Position numbers and translations under genes: made by a program. This document shows, in pieces, positions 18,989 through 28,205 of a stretch of DNA of 64,000 bases (its first letter is position 1; the number at the start of each line of letters is the position of its first letter). This DNA comes from Kordia sp965283645 (GTDB lineage Bacteria; Bacteroidota; Bacteroidia; Flavobacteriales; Flavobacteriaceae): NCBI RefSeq assembly GCF_965283645.1, contig NZ_CBDIPG010000001.1, positions 4,464,001 to 4,528,000 of the forward strand, written 5' to 3'. The notes under the pieces are model-generated. The model did no database searches and had not been told where the DNA came from. It was given only the letters and a program-made list of their open reading frames with translations.

Positions 18989-19177
18989 TTATGCTGGATG
19001 TGATCCCATGTCACAATGCCAATTCTGTGTACAGTTTGGTCCAGTACAATACTCTTGTAGCGTTCCCCAACAATAATCTGGCGCATAACTTGTACCACCA
19101 CCTTTAACACTATCTGTATTCAAATTTGAAACAGATTTCTTGTTAATTTTCAACGACTTAAGATTTTTTTTCTTCAT
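18989..19177 (-). CDS. RiPP precursor peptide, Bacteroidota class I lanthipeptide-like leader
   Basis: This 62-aa peptide has the leader MKKKNLKSLKINKKSVSNL and a triple-Gly boundary (SVKGGG, about residues 23-28). The core has four Cys and several Thr/Ser (PDYCWGTLQEYCTGPNCTQ, then WHCDMGSHPA). YCWGT is shared with the precursor at 4288. It sits alone on the minus strand between the HTCS gene and susC, inside an otherwise + strand sugar locus. No modification enzyme is nearby. A 29-bp element 51-79 bases upstream of its start is nearly identical to one before the precursor at 35565, so these two genes are probably controlled by the same regulator. Confidence 0.72.
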   Translation of the reverse strand: MKKKNLKSLKINKKSVSNLNTDSVKGGGTSYAPDYCWGTLQEYCTGPNCTQNWHCDMGSHPA

Positions 19178-19227
19178 GGTTTAAAGTTTTAAAAATTAAT
19201 TTTCTTAAAGTTAAATAATATGATTAA

Positions 19228-19256
19228 GAACTACTTACGGTAAAACCTTACTTAAC
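19228..19256 (-). promoter_or_regulatory. 29-bp element shared with the precursor gene at 35565
   Basis: Read on the minus strand it begins GTTAAGTA, has a central GGTTTTACC and ends CCGTAAGTAGTTC. It matches the element at 35756-35784 at 26 of 29 positions by eye and lies at nearly the same distance from the start codon (51 versus 54 bases). The surrounding sequence is not conserved, which points to a protein-binding site. The two halves form an imperfect dyad. Confidence 0.6.
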
Positions 19257-19383
19257 TTTAGCTTGAATAGCAACTAATTTTTTGATTGAAAAATGTCATA
19301 AAAAAGAAGTACCAAATGCTATATTTTAACATTTTCTTCGTAAATCATCAAGCACTGAAAATCTAAATTTCAGTTGCAACGTC

Positions 19384-19421
19384 AAAAAAGAGCCTGCAAC
19401 AAATGTTGCAGGCTCTTTTTT
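19384..19421. terminator. strong orphan bidirectional terminator
   Basis: Stem GAGCCTGCAACA (19390-19401) pairs perfectly with TGTTGCAGGCTC (19404-19415) and is flanked by six A and six T. No annotated gene ends next to it: the nearest gene on either side begins, not ends, facing it. It therefore implies a short transcript on one strand, or insulation of the susC promoter. Confidence 0.85.
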
Positions 19422-19543
19422 GATAAAAAAAGGTCTCATTTTTTGTGAAATATGAATTGTAACTACTTGATAATTAATAATTATTGAAGTAAAGGTGTGT
19501 ATAATTCCGAACTATTAAATATGAAGCATAATTCCTAAGACAT

Positions 19544-19591
19544 ATGCAACTACAACGTTGTATTATATGTAAAACGCATCAAAAGTTGCAT
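19544..19591. promoter_or_regulatory. nested dyad elements upstream of susC
   Basis: A perfect 12-bp palindrome TACAACGTTGTA (19551-19562) and an 8-bp inverted repeat ATGCAACT (19544-19551) / AGTTGCAT (19584-19591) lie about 200-250 bases before susC and about 55-100 before the small ORF at 19645. Their place suggests a binding site for the AraC-type HTCS output or another regulator. This is inference. Confidence 0.4.
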
Positions 19592-19644
19592 CATATGCTT
19601 TATAATTCATATTAATTAATTAATATTTTTTTAACATTTGTGAA

Positions 19645-19743
19645 ATGCGAATTAAAAAATTTAAATGGAGTGTGCTAAATGAGTTCATTCTTATTGTTGC
19701 AATTATTGGACTAATAATTTTTCTCATAGTTTTTATTTTTTAA
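19645..19743 (+). CDS. 32-aa single-pass membrane peptide upstream of susC
   Basis: ATG 19645 opens 32 codons ending at TAA 19741. The N-terminus is basic and amphipathic (MRIKKFKWSVLNEF), followed by an unbroken helix (ILIVAIIGLIIFLIVFIF) that reaches the C-terminus. A composition of positive N-terminus plus about 18 hydrophobic residues is unlikely by chance and is typical of bacterial small membrane proteins with N-in topology. A TAACATTTG sequence at 19632-19640, close to the -7 consensus, lies just before it, so the ORF may instead begin inside a leader. It ends 48 bases before susC and would share its mRNA. No family is recognised. Confidence 0.5.
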   Translation: MRIKKFKWSVLNEFILIVAIIGLIIFLIVFIF

Positions 19744-19791
19744 AAAACAATCAATAAACCAAACTAACTAACTAACCATTAAACCAATTTT

Positions 19792-22700
19792 ATGAAGATT
19801 ATACCGCTAAAAAAGTTTTTCTTTTTCATAATCTTTCTCTACGGGAGCTTTTTACAAGCACAAACAGTCAAGGGAAAAGTAACAACTGCTGACGGGCCAT
19901 TACCTGGAGCAACAGTTTTAGTCAAAGGAACCGATAATGGAACCTCATCAGATTTTGATGGTAATTACACACTAAACAATGTAGCTTCTAACGCAACATT
20001 AGTTGTAAGTTACGTAGGATACCTTACGCAAGAAGTTGCCATTAATGGTCTATCTACAGTAAATATTACTTTGGTTGAAGATGCAGCAGCATTAGACGAA
20101 GTTGTTGTTGTTGGGTATGGAGCTAAAAAGAAAAGTTTAGTTACTGGAGCTATATCTAGTGTAAACAGTGACGACATTAAAAGTGTATCTAACCAAAGAG
20201 TTGAGCAAGCCTTACAAGGTCGAACTTCAGGTGTTACGGTTTCGTCTTCATCAGGTTCACCAGGTTCAGGCGCTCGAATTAGAATTAGAGGAACAGGATC
20301 AAGTGGAACTTCAGAACCATTATTTATTGTGGATGGAATGAAAGTATCTACAATTGACAACATTCCACCATCAGATATTGAAAACCTAGAAGTACTAAAA
20401 GATGCAGCTTCTGCAGCTATTTATGGTACTGAAGGTGCAAATGGTGTTATCATCATCACCACAAAAAGTGGAAAAGGAAAAGAAATCAAAGTAAACTTTA
20501 ATTCACAAATTGGTGCACAATTTTTACAAAGTGATATACAATTAATGAACGCGTCCCAGTTTGTAACGTATATGAACGAAGCAGGAATTACTTCCGTAGT
20601 AGACAATGGAACTGATACCAATTGGATTGATGCATTATTTGGCACAGCTTTTATGCAACGTTATGACTTAAGTTTATCTGGAGAAGCTGCTAATATTGGA
20701 TATTACTTCTCAGTAGCGCATACCGACCAAGATGGTATTGTGGCAAGAGAAAACTCTTCTTTCAAGCGAACATCATTTCGTTTAAACTTAAAAACTGAAT
20801 TAACAGATTGGGTAGAAGTTGGTGCAAGTGCCACAGCTTCATTCATCAATAAACGAGGTGTTCAAGAAAATAATGACACACGTGGTGTAATTCAAAATGC
20901 ATTAGTATTAGATCCATTAACACCCGTAAAATATGCGCAAGGACAAGTACCACAAGAAGTACTTACCAGAGCGGCAAGTAACGGTTTTCCAGATGTACCA
21001 TTACTAACGAGTAGTTATGGAGCTATATACGGATATCCAGTATATTCTACAGGAGAAACTATAAACCCAGTAGCATTAGCAGATGTAAACAAAACATTAA
21101 ATGAAAACAATCAATTCTTATCTACAGTATATGCGAAGTTTAACATCTTAGAAGGACTAAACTTTACAACAAGACTTGGATATGAATACAGAGATTTTTA
21201 CAATCAAAATACAATCACACCATACTTTGTATCTTCAGAATCGCAAAATACTGCCTTTACCATGTCTGAGTCAAGAATACGTTCAACACGATGGTTATGG
21301 GAAAACTTTGCATCCTATACAAAATCATTTGACAATCATAACTTCTCAGTATTAGCAGGATATTCTGCAGAGGAAACTGAAATACCAACAATTATATCAA
21401 GAAGTGGTTCGATAGCGATTCCTGACTTTACAGGATTTGACTTAGACTTACCAGGATATACAATTGATGACAAAACAGCAAACATCAATACATTCAGAGA
21501 CAACTTAGTGTCTATGTATGGTAGATTATCATATGACTATGCAGGAAAGTATTTATTTGAAGCTTCTATACGACGTGATCGTTCGGACAAATTTCCAACG
21601 GCTAACAAAGCAGGAACATTCTCTGCATTCTCTGGAGGTTGGTTGCTATCTAAAGAAGATTTCTGGAATAAAGACTCGTTTGTAAACTACTTCAAAATAA
21701 GAGGAAGTTGGGGACAAAATGGTAACAAATCTAACTTATCAGGAAACTCGGATCTTATCAGTATCACAAGAAACATCAACGGACAACCAATTGACTACTT
21801 AGGTGTTGGTGGAGCACAAATTACAGGATTTGCAAACACAAACTTAGTTTGGGAAACATCTTCGCAAACAAACTTTGGTATTGACGTAAGAGCACTAAAA
21901 AACAAATTACGTTTCTCAGTCGATTACTTTAAGAAAACAACAGAAGACTTAATTGTATCTGATGGTAGTTTAATAACACCAGGTTCAGCAGGATTTACTT
22001 CTAATGAATTCAATGCAGGTACAATTGAAAACACAGGGCTGGAATTTGAAATAGGATATGCAAACAATGACAATGAATTCAAATATCAAATCAACGCAAA
22101 CTTATCTACCATAAAAAACGAAGTAACAGAAATACTATTCTTACCAGAAGGAACTTCGATCAGAGGAGCAGGAGCACCGCAAAATGATGATGGAATCACA
22201 AGATTTACACAAGGTTTACCAGCATGGTACTTCTTCGGATATCAAACAAGTGGTGTAGATCCAGCAACTGGAGAACTGCAAAGAGTTGATACAGATGGAG
22301 ATGGTAACATTACAAATGCAGACAAAACATTTATCGGTTCGCCGCATCCAGATGTATTATTTGGAGGAAACATAGCGTTCCAATACAAAGCGTTTGACTT
22401 TAACTTACAATACCAAGGAAGTCTTGGAAACGAAATCTTTACTTCGTACAATCAGCCTTCCAGACCTATCACCAACAAGCCAGTACATTACTTTGATGAA
22501 AGATGGCAAAATCCAGGTGACAATGCAACTTTCCCATCAGCAGCAACGATTACAGATTCGTACGATACTGACCTAATGGTAGAAGATGGTTCATACATGA
22601 GAATAAAACAAATTCAATTTGGATACACAGTACCACAAAAAGTAGCTGAAAAGTTACATGTAAATAATTTAAGATTATACGTATCTTTAGATGACTACTT

Positions 22701-22827
22701 TACGTTCACTAAATACAGAGGTTTAGATCCTGAAATAGGAAACTTCGGATTTAATGATATCGGAGTCGATAGAGGATATTATCCAACTGCCGCAAGAATG
22801 ATATTTGGACTTGCTTTAGACTTTTAA
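19792..22827 (+). CDS. SusC/RagA-family TonB-linked outer-membrane transporter
   Basis: This 1011-aa protein has a signal peptide (about 1-24, ending LQAQ), a carboxypeptidase-regulatory-like domain (about 26-105, VKGKVTTADGPLPGATVLVK), a TonB-box-like DEVVVVGYG, the plug domain with the SusC signature LEVLKDAASAAIYG (about 115-235) and a 22-strand barrel ending in FGLALDF. SusC proteins import oligosaccharides across the outer membrane under the SusD lid using TonB energy. It is followed 9 bases later by susD and preceded by the HTCS gene, the standard arrangement. The glycan cannot be read from sequence, but neighbouring genes suggest a glucose- and mannitol-releasing substrate. Confidence 0.95.
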   Translation: MKIIPLKKFFFFIIFLYGSFLQAQTVKGKVTTADGPLPGATVLVKGTDNGTSSDFDGNYTLNNVASNATLVVSYVGYLTQEVAINGLSTVNITLVEDAAALDEVVVVGYGAKKKSLVTGAISSVNSDDIKSVSNQRVEQALQGRTSGVTVSSSSGSPGSGARIRIRGTGSSGTSEPLFIVDGMKVSTIDNIPPSDIENLEVLKDAASAAIYGTEGANGVIIITTKSGKGKEIKVNFNSQIGAQFLQSDIQLMNASQFVTYMNEAGITSVVDNGTDTNWIDALFGTAFMQRYDLSLSGEAANIGYYFSVAHTDQDGIVARENSSFKRTSFRLNLKTELTDWVEVGASATASFINKRGVQENNDTRGVIQNALVLDPLTPVKYAQGQVPQEVLTRAASNGFPDVPLLTSSYGAIYGYPVYSTGETINPVALADVNKTLNENNQFLSTVYAKFNILEGLNFTTRLGYEYRDFYNQNTITPYFVSSESQNTAFTMSESRIRSTRWLWENFASYTKSFDNHNFSVLAGYSAEETEIPTIISRSGSIAIPDFTGFDLDLPGYTIDDKTANINTFRDNLVSMYGRLSYDYAGKYLFEASIRRDRSDKFPTANKAGTFSAFSGGWLLSKEDFWNKDSFVNYFKIRGSWGQNGNKSNLSGNSDLISITRNINGQPIDYLGVGGAQITGFANTNLVWETSSQTNFGIDVRALKNKLRFSVDYFKKTTEDLIVSDGSLITPGSAGFTSNEFNAGTIENTGLEFEIGYANNDNEFKYQINANLSTIKNEVTEILFLPEGTSIRGAGAPQNDDGITRFTQGLPAWYFFGYQTSGVDPATGELQRVDTDGDGNITNADKTFIGSPHPDVLFGGNIAFQYKAFDFNLQYQGSLGNEIFTSYNQPSRPITNKPVHYFDERWQNPGDNATFPSAATITDSYDTDLMVEDGSYMRIKQIQFGYTVPQKVAEKLHVNNLRLYVSLDDYFTFTKYRGLDPEIGNFGFNDIGVDRGYYPTAARMIFGLALDF

Positions 22828-22836
22828 CCAAAAAAA

Positions 22837-24384
22837 ATGAAAATGAAAAAAAACATTCTATTAATTGCCGTAATTTTATTTTTGGGGATTGCAGCTTGTA
22901 GTGACGATTTCACTACAAACGAACCTGAAAATGTAGAAGACCTAGAAACATTCTTCCAAGAAGAAGAAAATGTCGAAGCCGCCGTAATTGGTATTTATGA
23001 CCTATTTCACTTAAACTATAGTAGAGATTGGAGCAGTGCCTTTCTTGTAAAATTACTTCCTGGAGATGATGCTAACGCAGCCGGAGGAAATTCAAGTGAT
23101 CAACCACAATTGCAAGACATTGACGATTATGCAAATATTTCAACAGCTAATGGATCAATTGAAAGTGTATGGAACAACTTTTACAGTACCATAGCACTTT
23201 CTAACTTAGTAATTGAAAGCTTAAAAGAAAGCACGCTAAGCAACAAAGATAGAGCAACAGCAGAAGCTAAATTTATTAGAGCTTGGTGCTACTTTGAACT
23301 AACAACCATGTTTGGTGATGTTCCTTTACGTTTAACCTTACCACAAGGAGCAGCAGACTTTGGATTGGCAAAATCAACAAGAGCGCAAATCTATGTACAG
23401 GTTGAAGCAGACTTAACAGATGCTATCGCAAGCTTACCTGCAAAATCAGCATTAGCAGACGAATTCAGATTCTCTAAAGGAGCTGCAGAAGCTGTAATGG
23501 CAAAAGTATTAGTATTTCAAGAAAGATATTCAGAGGCAATTCCATTCTTTCAATCAGTAATAGGAAATCCTTCTCACGACTTAGAAGCTACACCTGCTGC
23601 TGTATGGACAGCGGCAAGTGAATTTGGACAAGAATCTTTAGTAGAACTAGGTTTTGTATCAACATCTGGAAGAGACTGGGGAAACATTGCTTGGGGAGGA
23701 CGTAACGAAAGTAACTTACACATTCAACTAATGGGACCTAGAGGAGATGGAATCTTCGATGTATCTTCAGCTGGTTTATTAAACGGATGGGGATTCAACT
23801 TACCAACTGCAAAACTAGCAAATGCATTTGATGCCGCGGGTGATACCAACAGAAAAGCAGCTACACTGCTTACAGAAGCTGAATTAATAGCCATGGGAGG
23901 AAGTGTTGATCCAACAAGTGCAACTGGTGGAGTTATCTGGGATTATGAAGGTTCAATTAGAGTGAAATATGCTTCAAGAGCAGAAGAAACAACTGCTGAC
24001 GGAGTTCGTGAACTAAACTACAGTACAAACTTTAGAATATTCCGTTATGCAGAAGTATTACTACTAGCGGCAGAAGCGTATAACAAAGCTGGACAAGATG
24101 GTAATGCACGTACAGAATTAAATAAAGTTAGAAACAGAGCTGGATTAGCAGATGTGAGCCCGTCACTTGGTGGAAATGACTTATTTGATGCAATTGTAAA
24201 TGAAAAATTCTTAGAACTAGCTCATGAAGGACAACGTTTCTGGGATTTAGTTCGTTGGGGAAGAGCCGCAACAGAATTAGCTGGAACAGGATATGCTTCT
24301 AGAAATGATTTATTTCCAATACCAATTACAGAAATTGACAAAAACTCGGAACTTACAGTAGCAGATCAAAACCCTGGATACTAA
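22837..24384 (+). CDS. SusD/RagB-family glycan-binding lipoprotein
   Basis: This 515-aa lipoprotein has the signal MKMKKNILLIAVILFLGIAA followed by lipid Cys21 and an acidic tether (SDDFTTNEPEN) fitting surface export. TPR-like SusD helices follow (for example AEAKFIRAWCYFELTTMFGD), with the conserved C-terminal block NYSTNFRIFRYAEVLLLAAE and FWDLVRWGRA. SusD caps the SusC barrel and binds the glycan at the cell surface. It is 9 bases downstream of susC and followed by a hairpin terminator, so susC-susD form the core transcript. Confidence 0.95.
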   Translation: MKMKKNILLIAVILFLGIAACSDDFTTNEPENVEDLETFFQEEENVEAAVIGIYDLFHLNYSRDWSSAFLVKLLPGDDANAAGGNSSDQPQLQDIDDYANISTANGSIESVWNNFYSTIALSNLVIESLKESTLSNKDRATAEAKFIRAWCYFELTTMFGDVPLRLTLPQGAADFGLAKSTRAQIYVQVEADLTDAIASLPAKSALADEFRFSKGAAEAVMAKVLVFQERYSEAIPFFQSVIGNPSHDLEATPAAVWTAASEFGQESLVELGFVSTSGRDWGNIAWGGRNESNLHIQLMGPRGDGIFDVSSAGLLNGWGFNLPTAKLANAFDAAGDTNRKAATLLTEAELIAMGGSVDPTSATGGVIWDYEGSIRVKYASRAEETTADGVRELNYSTNFRIFRYAEVLLLAAEAYNKAGQDGNARTELNKVRNRAGLADVSPSLGGNDLFDAIVNEKFLELAHEGQRFWDLVRWGRAATELAGTGYASRNDLFPIPITEIDKNSELTVADQNPGY

Positions 24385-24429
24385 GAAGTACGTCAATGAT
24401 CTAATCAAAATAAAATATTTGAATTGCTG

Positions 24430-24470
24430 TAACAAAGCAGTGTGTGATACCATACTGCTTTGTTATTTTT
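24430..24470 (+). terminator. terminator after susD
   Basis: Stem TAACAAAGCAGT (24430-24441) pairs with ACTGCTTTGTTA (24454-24465) and is followed by a short T tract. Imperfect uracil tract, so partial read-through into the next gene is possible. Confidence 0.75.
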
Positions 24471-24665
24471 AGTAAAACTCCATTTTGAGAAGTTTACACA
24501 ATCAAAAATATAAGTTGAACTAATACTGATGAAATTCAGTACCTTTAAATATCTATAAAGTAAAAGAGAATTACGTCAAATCGAGTGAAATTCTTGCACA
24601 AAGAATTTTATATTGAGATTAAGGAATTCTTTGCTGTCAAACTCTTAAAAAAATCCAATTCACCA

Positions 24666-27600
24666 ATGAAAAGACTAAGCAACATTCTTATTGTTTTTCT
24701 TCTCATCTACAGTTGTTCTCCAAAAAACGACGAAGTTGTCGTAAAAGAAAAGCTTTTCACAAAATTAACCACTCAAAAAACAAATGTCACTTTCAACAAT
24801 AAACTCGTTGAAACGGATTCACTAAACTATTTTGAATATACTTCAATCTATATGGGTGGCGGCATTTCAGTTGGTGACATCAACAATGACGGTTTGCCCG
24901 ATTTATTCTTCACAGGAAACCAAGTTCAAAACAAACTATATCTAAACAAAGGAAACTTAGAATTTCAAGACATTACAGAAACTAGCAATATTTCTGGTGA
25001 TAATCGCTGGTACACAGGAACAACAATGGTAGACATCAATAACGATGGCTATTTAGATATCTATTGCTCAGTTGCAGGAAAAAGCGGCAACAAAAAAAAT
25101 CAACTATTCCTAAACAGTAAAGACAATACATTTACGGAAGTCGCTGAAAAATACGGAATTGCAGACGAAGGAAACTCCATTCAAGCAACATTTTTTGACT
25201 ATGACAATGATGGCGATTTAGACATGTATTTGGCAAACTATCCAATAGGACATCCTTCTACGCCAAACATGATTTACAAAAATCGAATGGACAATCCCAA
25301 AACGATTGAATCTGATAAGCTCTACAGAAATGACGGTGAAGCGTTTACCGATGTATCGGAAGAAGCAGGCGTAAAAAATTACAGTTTCTCCATCGGAATT
25401 GCCGCCGCTGATATAAACAATGATGGTTGGTTGGACATGTACGTTTCAAACGATTACAGCATTCCAGATTTTATGTACATCAACAATCAAGATGGAACAT
25501 TCAAAGAAGTCATCAAAGAAGCAACGAATCAAACGGCGTTTTACGGAATGGGCGTTGACATTGCAGACATTAACAATGATGGTTTTCTAGATATTTTCCA
25601 AGCTGACATGGACGCAGACAACAATCGACGCCAAAAAGCAAACATGGCAAGCATGAATCCGCGCTTGTTCTACGAAACAGTACTCTACGGATTTCACTAT
25701 CAATACATGCACAATTGTATGCAACTCAATACTGGGTTCATGGAAAATGGTGTGCCAAAATTCTCGAACATTTCTCGTTTAACAGGAACATCATCAACCG
25801 ATTGGAGTTGGGCGCCACTATTTGCCGATTTCGATAACGATTCGCACAAAGACTTATTTGTAAGTAACGGAACTCGTAAAGAAATCAATAACAAAGACTT
25901 TTTCAAAAACATAGGAAAAGAGGAATATGAAAAACGATCACTGCTAGAAAAAAGTAAACTGATTCCAAGTGAAAAAATAGACAATTTCATATTTAAAAAT
26001 CTTGGCGGATTGGAATTCAAAAAAGTCAATCAAGATTGGGGAATTGAACACAAAGGATTCTCAAATGGCGCAGTCTACGCCGATTTAGACAATGATGGCG
26101 ATTTAGAAATCATTATCAACAATATAGATGAAGAAGCCGTTATCTTTCAAAACAATGCTTCCAACACGAACAACTATCTAAAAATAAAACTCGAAGGAAA
26201 TTCGAAAAACAAATACGGTTTAGGTTCACGAGTTATCATGTATGTAGATGGAAAACAACAAGTACAAGAATTAACCTTAACTAGGGGATTTCAATCTTCG
26301 GTAGCTCCAGAATTACATTTCGGATTGAAAAAAACAACACAAATAGACAGTTTAAAAGTGATTTGGAACGATGGAAAAATCTTTACGCAAAAAACGACAA
26401 TTGTAAATCAAACATTGGTATTAAACTATGAAGATGCTGTTTCCAAGACCCAAAACCCAATAGCTGACACATCGAGCGGAATCGAGATGCAAAAACGATT
26501 CATAACAAACACAGAACTTTCAAAAATCATCAAACATATAGAAAACGATCATGACGATTTTGCAACGCAAGTATTATTGCCACACAAAATGTCAACTTTA
26601 GGTCCAGCGGTTGCGACTGCTGATGTCAATAACGATGGAATGGAAGACATCTTTTTAGGTGGATCATTTGGAAAATCGGCTAATTTGTATCTACAAACCA
26701 AAAACGGTTTTAAACCGCAAAAAACAACTGCTTTTGATGCGGATAAAATCTCGGAAGATGTTGGTGCATTATTTTTTGATCCTGATGAAGATGGCGATCA
26801 AGATTTATATGTTGTAAGTGGCGGATATGAATTTGCGCAAAATTCAAACTTTCTAAAAGATCGATTCTATATAAATGATGGAAAAGGTCAATTTCAAAAA
26901 AGTGAAACTGCAATTCCTGCCAACACAATTAGTGGTTCACGTGTTTATGAACTTGACTATAACAAAGATGGAAAACAAGATGTATTAGTATTAGGAAGAC
27001 AAACGCCTGGGAAATATCCGTTTCCAACTTCAAGTTATATATTAGAAAACATATCTATGAATGGTGTGGTGAAATTTGAAGACAATACCGAAAACTTTGC
27101 GCCTTTTCTTCAGAACTTAGGAATGGCAACAAGCGCTGTTATCACAGATTTTAACAACGATTCATGGGAAGATATTATCATTGTTGGCGAATGGATGCCA
27201 ATCACAATATTGCAAAACAATAAAGGCGTTTTTGAAAATGTCACAGAGAAATTCGGACTCAACGAAACAGTAGGTTGGTGGTGGAGCATTAATGAAGGTG
27301 ATTTTGACAACGATGGCGATATCGATTATGTATTGGGAAATAACGGACTCAACTACAAATACAAAGCTACAGAAGACGAAACTTTTGACATCTATGTAGA
27401 GGATTTTGATAAAAATTCAAAAGAAGACATTGTACTCAGTTACTATGAAAATGGCGAACAATATCCGTTGCGTGGTCGTCAATGTTCTTCGCAACAAGTA
27501 CCTGGCATACAGCAGAAATTCAAAAACTACGACGAATTTTCAACGGCAACACTTATTGATGTCTATGGAGAAAAAAACTTAGAAAACGCATTGCATTATC

Positions 27601-27980
27601 AGGTGAAATCGTTTGCAAGTATCTATCTAGAAAACACAAAAGATGGTTTCAAAATTCATCAATTACCGATGGAAGTACAACTTTCAAGCATCAATCAAAT
27701 ACTAGTAGATGATTATGACAACGATGGAAATTTAGATTTACTACTCGCAGGAAATTTATACAACTCCGAAATAGAAACGCCAAGAAATGATGCAAGTTAT
27801 GGCGCATTCTTACAAGGAAATGGAAAAGGAGAATTCAAGGCAATTCCTGTCACACAAAGCGGATTTTACACTTCTGGAGACGTCAAAGATTTACAAACCA
27901 TCACCGTTGGAAAAACGCGATACATTCTTTCCATAAAAAATAATGACTTTGTGCAATTCATTAAATATAATACACGCTAA
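24666..27980 (+). CDS. FG-GAP/VCBS-repeat lipoprotein with ASPIC/UnbV domain (CRTAC1-like)
   Basis: This 1104-aa protein starts at ATG 24666, giving MKRLSNILIVFLLIYSCSPK with lipid Cys17. The frame is open back to a GTG at 24585, but that start would bury the signal peptide. Many FG-GAP/VCBS repeats follow, each with a calcium-binding-like DxNxDG (DINNDGLPDLFF, DINNDGYLDIYC, DYDNDGDLDMYL). An ASPIC/UnbV domain lies at about residues 530-600 (RVIMYVDGKQQVQELTLTRG), and a second propeller set follows. Such proteins often sit directly after susC/susD and probably act at the cell surface in glycan or protein binding; no enzymatic role is proven. The susD terminator separates it by 281 bases. Confidence 0.88.
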   Translation: MKRLSNILIVFLLIYSCSPKNDEVVVKEKLFTKLTTQKTNVTFNNKLVETDSLNYFEYTSIYMGGGISVGDINNDGLPDLFFTGNQVQNKLYLNKGNLEFQDITETSNISGDNRWYTGTTMVDINNDGYLDIYCSVAGKSGNKKNQLFLNSKDNTFTEVAEKYGIADEGNSIQATFFDYDNDGDLDMYLANYPIGHPSTPNMIYKNRMDNPKTIESDKLYRNDGEAFTDVSEEAGVKNYSFSIGIAAADINNDGWLDMYVSNDYSIPDFMYINNQDGTFKEVIKEATNQTAFYGMGVDIADINNDGFLDIFQADMDADNNRRQKANMASMNPRLFYETVLYGFHYQYMHNCMQLNTGFMENGVPKFSNISRLTGTSSTDWSWAPLFADFDNDSHKDLFVSNGTRKEINNKDFFKNIGKEEYEKRSLLEKSKLIPSEKIDNFIFKNLGGLEFKKVNQDWGIEHKGFSNGAVYADLDNDGDLEIIINNIDEEAVIFQNNASNTNNYLKIKLEGNSKNKYGLGSRVIMYVDGKQQVQELTLTRGFQSSVAPELHFGLKKTTQIDSLKVIWNDGKIFTQKTTIVNQTLVLNYEDAVSKTQNPIADTSSGIEMQKRFITNTELSKIIKHIENDHDDFATQVLLPHKMSTLGPAVATADVNNDGMEDIFLGGSFGKSANLYLQTKNGFKPQKTTAFDADKISEDVGALFFDPDEDGDQDLYVVSGGYEFAQNSNFLKDRFYINDGKGQFQKSETAIPANTISGSRVYELDYNKDGKQDVLVLGRQTPGKYPFPTSSYILENISMNGVVKFEDNTENFAPFLQNLGMATSAVITDFNNDSWEDIIIVGEWMPITILQNNKGVFENVTEKFGLNETVGWWWSINEGDFDNDGDIDYVLGNNGLNYKYKATEDETFDIYVEDFDKNSKEDIVLSYYENGEQYPLRGRQCSSQQVPGIQQKFKNYDEFSTATLIDVYGEKNLENALHYQVKSFASIYLENTKDGFKIHQLPMEVQLSSINQILVDDYDNDGNLDLLLAGNLYNSEIETPRNDASYGAFLQGNGKGEFKAIPVTQSGFYTSGDVKDLQTITVGKTRYILSIKNNDFVQFIKYNTR

Positions 27981-28051
27981 ACTGTCATACCTTTTCTTTA
28001 TAAGTGATTTAATTCTTACAAATAAAATTTAAAACCGCTCAAATTATTTTG

Positions 28052-28146
28052 TTATCTGAGATGATTCTTCTAGTTTTAGGGATAACTAAAGTTTGACGAT
28101 CAAACAAGGTTTAGATATACTACTAGAAATAGTAGGAGTTTTTGTT
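28052..28146. terminator. cluster of small hairpins after the FG-GAP gene
   Basis: Three dyads occur in about 95 bases: GTTATC ... GATAAC (28052-28086), GTTTGA-cga-TCAAAC (28091-28105) and CTACTA-GAAA-TAGTAG (28120-28135). The last is followed by a short T run and could be a weak terminator. The first two have no clear role. Confidence 0.35.
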
Positions 28147-28205
28147 ATGCATACGTTATGGGCAATTAGAAGAACCATAAAATCAAAATTTATTATTCGA
28201 AATAT

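Larger units (their letters stand above)
19178..19644. other. intergenic region between precursor peptide and susC leader
   Basis: This 467-bp stretch holds the shared 29-bp element (19228-19256), an orphan strong terminator (19384-19421) and the dyad elements at 19544-19591, each listed separately. No other coding sequence is evident. Confidence 0.6.

Noticed and set aside
18817..19107. + strand ORF across the HTCS end and terminator
   Set aside because: It overlaps the HTCS AraC domain out of frame and reads through a terminator.
24585..24665. N-terminal extension of the FG-GAP protein from GTG 24585
   Set aside because: It would place the clear lipoprotein signal peptide 27 residues inside the protein.
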